Assembly: GCA_040391135.1 (NCBI GenBank)
Contig: JBEBYL010000001.1
Location: forward strand, 62,001 to 126,000
Direction of reading: 5' to 3'
Source: G025836975 sp040391135
GTDB lineage: Bacteria; Pseudomonadota; Gammaproteobacteria; Burkholderiales; Burkholderiaceae_B
Length of the DNA: 64,000 nt
The notes beneath the pieces are model-generated. The model had not been told where the DNA came from and did no database searches. It worked only from the letters and a program-made list of their open reading frames with translations. How positions within the stretch are numbered: position 1 is the first letter of the stretch; the number at the start of each line of letters is the position of its first letter. Shown here piece after piece: positions 58,983-64,000 of this stretch. Position numbers and translations under genes: made by a program.

Positions 58983-60161
58983 TTACCGGGCGGCTTCATA
59001 CACCTCGTCGGCGGCCAGCAATATATCGACCGGCGGATCGAAGCCGATGATGCGTGCCGTTGCCAGGTTCAGCGCGATCTTGGGCGGATCCACCCACAGT
59101 TGGCTGAGCTGGCGCGCCTTAGCGCCGTTGAAGATACGGGCGATGGTTTCCGCGTAGAACAGTCCGACATACGACAGGTCGGCTTGCGCCAGGCTAAGCA
59201 ATATTCCGCGTTCGACGTCCCTTGATCCGGCCATCGAAAAGCTGGGTATCTTGGCTTGGCGCAGAATTTTTGCGATGTCGGAGATCGAATCCAGCGTTAC
59301 GCCGCGATGCGTGGTGACATAGACGGCGTCGACGCGCTGTTGCGCCAAGTCGCGGTAGCATTGCAATGCGTTGGCGATGGCCGTCTCGGTGGAGACGCTG
59401 CTGGACTGGGCATGGCAGTGCTGGACGGTAAAGCCCAATTCCTTGCCGACCTGCTCCACGGCGTCCACGGCGGCGTAAGTGCGCCCCGCTTCGCTGTCTT
59501 CATAGACGATGCCCAGCTTCTTGAAGGGCACGATTTCGCGGAACAGCCTTACCTGCCGCTGGTAGCGGTCCGGTTCGATCCGTGCGTGAAGGTTGTCGCG
59601 CCCGCTGTCCTGGGCGCTGTCCACGATGCCCGAAGCCAGCGGGTCGCTGGTCGACCCCACAATGGTGGGAACCGGCGGACCGATAGCGCGCATATCCTGG
59701 CCCGCCCACGTTCCCATGGCAATCATCAGGTCGACGTCGCCGCGCTGCCGGATTCTGTCGGCAATGGCAGTGCGCACGGATTCGCGTTTCCCGGCGTCGA
59801 AATTTCCGGGCTGCCACCACGCGTCCTGGACAAACTCCAGCGTATCGCTTTCGGCATTCTTGGACAGCCAAGTCCAAAGGTCGCGGCTGCTCAGGTGATC
59901 GGGTATCGGGGACGTGGTGGTCAGCCAGCCCAGGCGTTGCAGGCCTTTCACGATCTCGGCCAGGGTCAGCGGGTAATCGGCGTATTCGCCGCCGTCCACA
60001 TACCCGATGCGCCAGCGCTTGCCATCCGGCTTCGCCTTGGGGGTGGTGGGGAAGACGCTGTCTTGCGCCGCAGGGGCCTGCCCGGCGGCCTGGGCGGCCA
60101 GCGGCGGAAAAGCAAACAGGCACAGGGCCAGGATGGCGGTAAGCAGGAGGCGGAAGATCAT
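58983..60161 (-). CDS. ABC_sub_bind family (TrpX-like) periplasmic binding protein
   Basis: A 392-residue secreted protein. A signal peptide (LLLTAILALCLFAFPPLAAQA) is followed by a two-lobed periplasmic-binding fold related to the ABC_sub_bind family (TrpX-like), with KRWRIGYVDGGEYADYP, DLMIAMGTWAGQDM and the hinge KLGIVYEDSEAGRTY. No permease or ATPase gene lies next to it. Its start overlaps the stop of a SpoIIE-type phosphatase gene by 4 bp, so it more likely serves as a ligand-sensing partner than a transport receptor. Confidence 0.82.
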   Translation of the reverse strand: MIFRLLLTAILALCLFAFPPLAAQAAGQAPAAQDSVFPTTPKAKPDGKRWRIGYVDGGEYADYPLTLAEIVKGLQRLGWLTTTSPIPDHLSSRDLWTWLSKNAESDTLEFVQDAWWQPGNFDAGKRESVRTAIADRIRQRGDVDLMIAMGTWAGQDMRAIGPPVPTIVGSTSDPLASGIVDSAQDSGRDNLHARIEPDRYQRQVRLFREIVPFKKLGIVYEDSEAGRTYAAVDAVEQVGKELGFTVQHCHAQSSSVSTETAIANALQCYRDLAQQRVDAVYVTTHRGVTLDSISDIAKILRQAKIPSFSMAGSRDVERGILLSLAQADLSYVGLFYAETIARIFNGAKARQLSQLWVDPPKIALNLATARIIGFDPPVDILLAADEVYEAAR

Positions 60162-62179
60162 GGGGCGGGCCTTTTTGCTGCGATCAGGGTAATGTCATCG
60201 GACTGCTCCGTGCCTTGGGCGAAGGCGCGCACATCATCCAACAGTATGCTTGCCGTGTTTTGCGCGGTATCGAACCGTGTTTCGGCCAACAGGGCGTACA
60301 GCCGGGGTTCGCCGTAGAGATTGCCATCCGGATCCAGCGCCTCGGTGACGCCATCGGTAAAGCCGAGCACGGTTTGGCCAGGCTCCAGTATGGTTGAAAA
60401 CTGCTGATAGGATACGCCTTCCACAACGCCGCAGGCGGGGCCGCTGCGGCCTTCCAGCAGGCGCCATTCGCCGTTGGGGCTCAGGACGCAGGGCGGCGGA
60501 TGGCCGCCATTGGCCCAGATGAGTTCGCCGCTGGCCAGATCCAGGACCGCCAGGAACAGCGTTACGAACATCATGTTGGGGTTGTTCTCGGACAGGCGAT
60601 TGTTGACGCGCTCCATCAACAGGGCCGGAGAGGTCTCGTCCTCGGCCGATGCCCGGATCAGCGTGTTGGTGACGGCCATGAACAGGGCTGCGGGAACACC
60701 CTTGTCCGATACGTCGCCGATGGCCAGGCACAAGCGGCCATCGGGCAACAGAAAGTAGTCATATAGATCGCCACCCACTTCCTTGGCTGGAATCATGGTG
60801 GCGTGCAAGTCTATTTTACCGAGCACGGATGCGGGCAGCGGGACGGGCAGCAGCCCCATCTGTATGCTGTGGGCAATGTTCAGTTCGCTTTCCAGGCGTT
60901 CGCGCGACGATGTTTCCTGAACCAGGCTGGCGACTTTTTCGCGCAGTTCCTTGTCCATGAACATGAAAGTGGCTGCCAGGCGGCCCACTTCGTCCGGCTG
61001 ATTTTGCGGCAGGTGGGCGATGTGCGGCGGTATCGGACTGGCGGTACTCAGGTCCTGCTCGGGCAGGATGCGGGCAAAATCGGTAAGTTGCTGCAGCGGG
61101 CGCGTAAGGCGCACCGAAAAGGCCCAGGCGACGATCAGCGAAACCAGCAAGATGGCCAGGAATACCATGCCCAGTCGATTGCGCAGCGCGGCCGCCGCGC
61201 GCGTCAGGTCTTCGCTGGGAACGGCGGCGACGATCGTCCATCCCAGGGGCTTGAAGTAGGCCGAACTGATTTGCCAGGAGTCGTCCGTATCCCGAGGTGT
61301 GAATCCGAAGTGGGCGACGTCGCCGTTGCCTGGAATTTCGCCCAGCAGTTCGCGCAGGGTCTTGCCGCTTTCTTCGTCGACATCGCTGAGCAGGCCGGCC
61401 TGGCCGGCGGGCAGCGGCGACACCAGCCTGCCGTCGTCCGCTGCAATGAAGGCGAAGCCCGATTGCGCCAGCGTCAGTGAGGTCAGCGATTCGCCGATGG
61501 CGTGCTCCATTTCCTGGCGGCGCCTGTCGAATTGATCCGAAACCTGGCGCGCGTCGTCGGTGATGGCGAAGATCCAGTCCCAGGGTTCGAAGTAGGCGAA
61601 GTAGGCATAGTGCAGTTCGCGTTTTCCAGCGCTGCCCGGCGGCGGCCAGCGATAGATGGCGAAGCTCTGGCCGGTGGTCTGCGCCTCTTGATAGGCCGAT
61701 GCGGCCAGGTCGCGTCCCTTGAAGTCTTTCAGGGCCGACAGGTTCATGCCCAGCCATTCGCTGTTGCCGCTGGCGATGGCGATGAGGTCGTGGTTGAAAA
61801 TGAAGCTGAAGCGTTCCTCGCCCATCGACAACTGATTGATCCATTGCTTGGCCAGCTCCTGCGCATCCGAAAGGCTCAATTCCTTGCGCTCGACCTGCCC
61901 GGCATACATGGCCAGCACGGATCGTATGGCGCTTCCAAGCTGCATCAGTTGCTGGCGGCTGTTGCGTACGGTGGATATCTTGTCGCTCAGCAGGCTGCCC
62001 CAGCGTGCTTCGCTGTCGCGCACCAGCAAGTTCAGCACGTTGCGCACCGCCAGTTCTTCGCTGGTGACCACGGTCCGCTTGACGTCCCGCTCGGTGACGA
62101 GCATGACGGCGATCGCGCTTATAAGCAGGGTCAGGCCCACAAGCAGGAAGATTTTGCTGCGCAGCGAGGTCAATCGCAT
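60158..62179 (-). CDS. Sensor protein with HAMP and SpoIIE-type PP2C phosphatase domain
   Basis: This encodes 673 residues. A first helix (IFLLVGLTLLISAIAVMLV, about 10-28), a large periplasmic region (about 30-330) of the double-Cache type, a second helix (MVFLAILLVSLIVAWAF) and a HAMP segment lead to a SpoIIE/RsbU phosphatase domain (about 440-670). Metal-binding acidic motifs are GGDLYDY, IGDVSDKGVPAALFMA and GFTDGVTEA. Such enzymes dephosphorylate STAS anti-anti-sigma factors. No STAS partner is visible in the window. It overlaps the binding-protein gene and is divergent from the MFS gene. Confidence 0.9.
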   Translation of the reverse strand: MRLTSLRSKIFLLVGLTLLISAIAVMLVTERDVKRTVVTSEELAVRNVLNLLVRDSEARWGSLLSDKISTVRNSRQQLMQLGSAIRSVLAMYAGQVERKELSLSDAQELAKQWINQLSMGEERFSFIFNHDLIAIASGNSEWLGMNLSALKDFKGRDLAASAYQEAQTTGQSFAIYRWPPPGSAGKRELHYAYFAYFEPWDWIFAITDDARQVSDQFDRRRQEMEHAIGESLTSLTLAQSGFAFIAADDGRLVSPLPAGQAGLLSDVDEESGKTLRELLGEIPGNGDVAHFGFTPRDTDDSWQISSAYFKPLGWTIVAAVPSEDLTRAAAALRNRLGMVFLAILLVSLIVAWAFSVRLTRPLQQLTDFARILPEQDLSTASPIPPHIAHLPQNQPDEVGRLAATFMFMDKELREKVASLVQETSSRERLESELNIAHSIQMGLLPVPLPASVLGKIDLHATMIPAKEVGGDLYDYFLLPDGRLCLAIGDVSDKGVPAALFMAVTNTLIRASAEDETSPALLMERVNNRLSENNPNMMFVTLFLAVLDLASGELIWANGGHPPPCVLSPNGEWRLLEGRSGPACGVVEGVSYQQFSTILEPGQTVLGFTDGVTEALDPDGNLYGEPRLYALLAETRFDTAQNTASILLDDVRAFAQGTEQSDDITLIAAKRPAP

Positions 62180-62326
62180 AAGTGACTACTCAACGGAAGG
62201 TTGGGACGTCCTGGACGACCAGAAAAGTGTGTTTTTGAACCCGATTGTAAATTACTATTGCTGACGTGGCGTAGGCCGAGATTGTAAGCAGGGCTTATTT
62301 CTGAAATGCGGGTTGCGGAAGCAAAC

Positions 62327-64000
62327 ATGAAAAATGGTGAGAATGCGGTTTCTGGACGCAGGCGCCGGCCGTTGCGCGACGTGCTGCTGGCATGCATGCT
62401 TGTCCTGCTGCTGGCGCAGGCCCTGATCGGCACGCTGAGCTTGTCGGCGCTCAATCGCTTGATCGCCGACAACACAGCGGAGCGCGTCGAGCTGCTGGCA
62501 AGGAACACCTCCGCGCAAATCCAGACGGGTATCGATCTGGGCAAGCCCTTAGCGCAGTTCTTCGGCCTATCTGTGCTATTGGACGATTTGCAGGCCCGGG
62601 CTCCCGATATGCTGGGGGCCAGTGTCGTGCTGCTTGATGGGCGGGTGCTGGCTTCGGTCGGCAAGGCCCCCAGTGCGTCGTCTTTGCTGCATGCCTTGGT
62701 GTCGGGACGGGACGAGGGCAAGGGCGTCACCCTGAGCGCATTGGGTGCGGCGCAGCAGGCCGGCGGCGGTTTGGTAACGGTGGCCGTCCCCTTGGCCGGA
62801 GCCGAAGCCGCCCTTGGCGGTGCGGTCGTTCTACAAGTGCAGCCGCAAGATTTGCGGAAAAAAACATTGTTGACCGAGAACCTCAAGGTGCTGGCCTTGA
62901 CCACGCTGGGCGCGGCCCTGGTTCTTGCCCTGGTGTTCCGCTATGCCATGCCTTTGCACGAACTGGCGGCGGCCAGCAAGACCAGGCTGCTCGTGCCCTT
63001 GCTGGTCCTGCTGCTGGCCCAGGGTATTTACGCCGCCTATACCATCCAGACTTTTCGCCATGTATGGGTCGAGGTAACTCTGGATAACACGCGCATTGTC
63101 GGCCAGGGCTTGCAGGACGATCTGAATCGTGTGCTGGGCTACGGCATAGCGCCCGACCATCTGCATGGCGTCGAACGGCCCATGGCCAGGCTGGCCGCCG
63201 CTTTTCCCATGATAGGAGAAGTGCAGTTGCTGGACGCCGATGGGCGGTTGTTGAACCGGGCGGACGCGCGCGGCGCCTTGCCGGTTGCCATGGGGGACGA
63301 TGCAAGCGATGGCTTGGTTTTTCCGCTTAGCGCCAGGCCCGGTGGGCCGGTGCTGGCTCAGTTGCGCATCTTGCTGGACGAAGGGCTTATCGCCGCCGGT
63401 GTTCGCGCGCGGATTCTGGACGCCGGCACGGTCGTGGCGGTCGCCCTGGTGGCGGCCATCGAGCTGTTCCTGTTGCTTGCCCTGTTGATGGACAGGGCAT
63501 TCTCGGCGCCGCTGCGAGCGGCCTCGGGCGAACCCATTGGGCTGGACGACAGCTCCCAGGTGGGGCTGGTGGTGCGCCCCGTCATGTTCGGCTTCCTGTT
63601 CGCCATGGCCCTGCCCTTGAGCTTTCTTCCTCTTTATGCCCGGTCGCTGCTGCCGCCCGAGTCGCTGGAGCAGGGGGGAGCCTTCCTGATGGCCCTGCCC
63701 ATCGCGGCCGAGATGGCCTGCGGCTTGCTCACGGCCTTGCTAGCCGGCCGTCTTACCGATAGGCGTGGCTGGCAGTTTCCCGTGCTGGCGGGCTTGTTGG
63801 TGTCGTTTGCCGGGAATCTGGCTTGCGCCTGGGCCGGTTCCTTGCCGGCCTTCATCATGGCGCGCGGGCTGGTCGGCCTGGGCTACGGACTGACATGGAT
63901 GGGCTTGCAGGGCTTTATTGTCGTTCGCAGCCCTGCCGCGTATCGCGGGCGCAATATGGCGTCCGTCATTGCCGGCTTGTTTGCCGGGCATTTATCGGGC
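62327..64000 (+). CDS. MFS transporter with two N-terminal sensor modules, 3' end beyond window
   Basis: The frame is open for 558 codons to the last base. Helix 1 (about 26-47) and helix 2 (about 185-207) bracket a first periplasmic region; helix 3 (about 221-240) and helix 4 (about 360-385) bracket a second (about 241-355). Each looks like a Cache-type sensor. The part after about residue 400 is an MFS permease, with FGFLFAMALPLSFLPLYARS and the loop motif GRLTDRRGW. The start at 62327 is preferred; an ATG at 62306 is also in frame. A sensor fused before a permease is unusual. Confidence 0.8.
   Translation, partial: MKNGENAVSGRRRRPLRDVLLACMLVLLLAQALIGTLSLSALNRLIADNTAERVELLARNTSAQIQTGIDLGKPLAQFFGLSVLLDDLQARAPDMLGASVVLLDGRVLASVGKAPSASSLLHALVSGRDEGKGVTLSALGAAQQAGGGLVTVAVPLAGAEAALGGAVVLQVQPQDLRKKTLLTENLKVLALTTLGAALVLALVFRYAMPLHELAAASKTRLLVPLLVLLLAQGIYAAYTIQTFRHVWVEVTLDNTRIVGQGLQDDLNRVLGYGIAPDHLHGVERPMARLAAAFPMIGEVQLLDADGRLLNRADARGALPVAMGDDASDGLVFPLSARPGGPVLAQLRILLDEGLIAAGVRARILDAGTVVAVALVAAIELFLLLALLMDRAFSAPLRAASGEPIGLDDSSQVGLVVRPVMFGFLFAMALPLSFLPLYARSLLPPESLEQGGAFLMALPIAAEMACGLLTALLAGRLTDRRGWQFPVLAGLLVSFAGNLACAWAGSLPAFIMARGLVGLGYGLTWMGLQGFIVVRSPAAYRGRNMASVIAGLFAGHLSG

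Overview
The window is chromosomal DNA of a GC-rich betaproteobacterium. Several conserved gene blocks (dprA/def-fmt, rsmB-DUF4390-ntrYX, gpsA-secB-grxC/gpmA-envC-ctpA, argB-dolP-gmhA-yraN/rsmI, rapZ-hprK-ptsN-hpf-lptBAC-kdsCD) and an orphan Bug-type solute receptor point to Burkholderiales, most likely Alcaligenaceae (Bordetella/Pusillimonas-like). The family assignment is inference from gene content and order. No rRNA, tRNA, CRISPR array or transposase was found.

Layout. Positions 1-2.5 kb hold the end of a LysR regulator, a DUF4256 protein and a SulP anion transporter. Positions 2.7-7.7 kb hold a small membrane protein, an HMG-CoA lyase, dprA, def, fmt and a methyltransferase. Positions 7.9-18.8 kb form an accessory metabolic block between fmt and rsmB, two genes that lie close together in many relatives. 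It has two convergent parts. A plus-strand operon encodes a TRAP transporter, an FAD oxidoreductase, a crotonase-fold enzyme and a CoA-transferase. A minus-strand operon encodes an enolase paralogue with altered active-site residues, an APH-fold small-molecule kinase and a LacI regulator; a GntR/FCD regulator is divergent from it. This kinase-enolase unit is the best candidate for an undescribed pathway.

Positions 18.8-25.3 kb carry rimO, rsmB, a DUF4390 protein and a NtrY/NtrX-like two-component system whose response regulator lacks the sigma-54 activator ATPase domain. Positions 25.4-37.7 kb hold an Old Yellow Enzyme, a BioC-like methyltransferase, comF, trmL, a Bug receptor, gpsA, secB, grxC, a rhodanese, gpmA, an EnvC-like factor, ctpA, a ThiF/MoeB enzyme and a HAD phosphatase. 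Positions 37.7-50.5 kb are mostly cell-envelope and regulatory housekeeping: argB, a TlpA-like protein, dolP, gmhA, yraN, rsmI, rlpA, rapZ, hprK, ptsN, hpf, lptB-lptA-lptC-kdsC-kdsD and apt. rpoN, found between lptB and hpf in E. coli, is not there.

Positions 50.5-64 kb hold a 1313-residue FAD/Fe-S dehydrogenase, an 866-bp gene-free gap, a YqaA-like protein, ilvA, a GCS2-family ligase, an ABC-type binding protein, a SpoIIE-type phosphatase with a periplasmic sensor, and an unusual MFS protein with two N-terminal sensor modules that runs off the right edge. The 866-bp gap contains two related ~225-bp nested palindromes in opposite orientation, each with 21-bp terminal inverted repeats and a central perfect hairpin.
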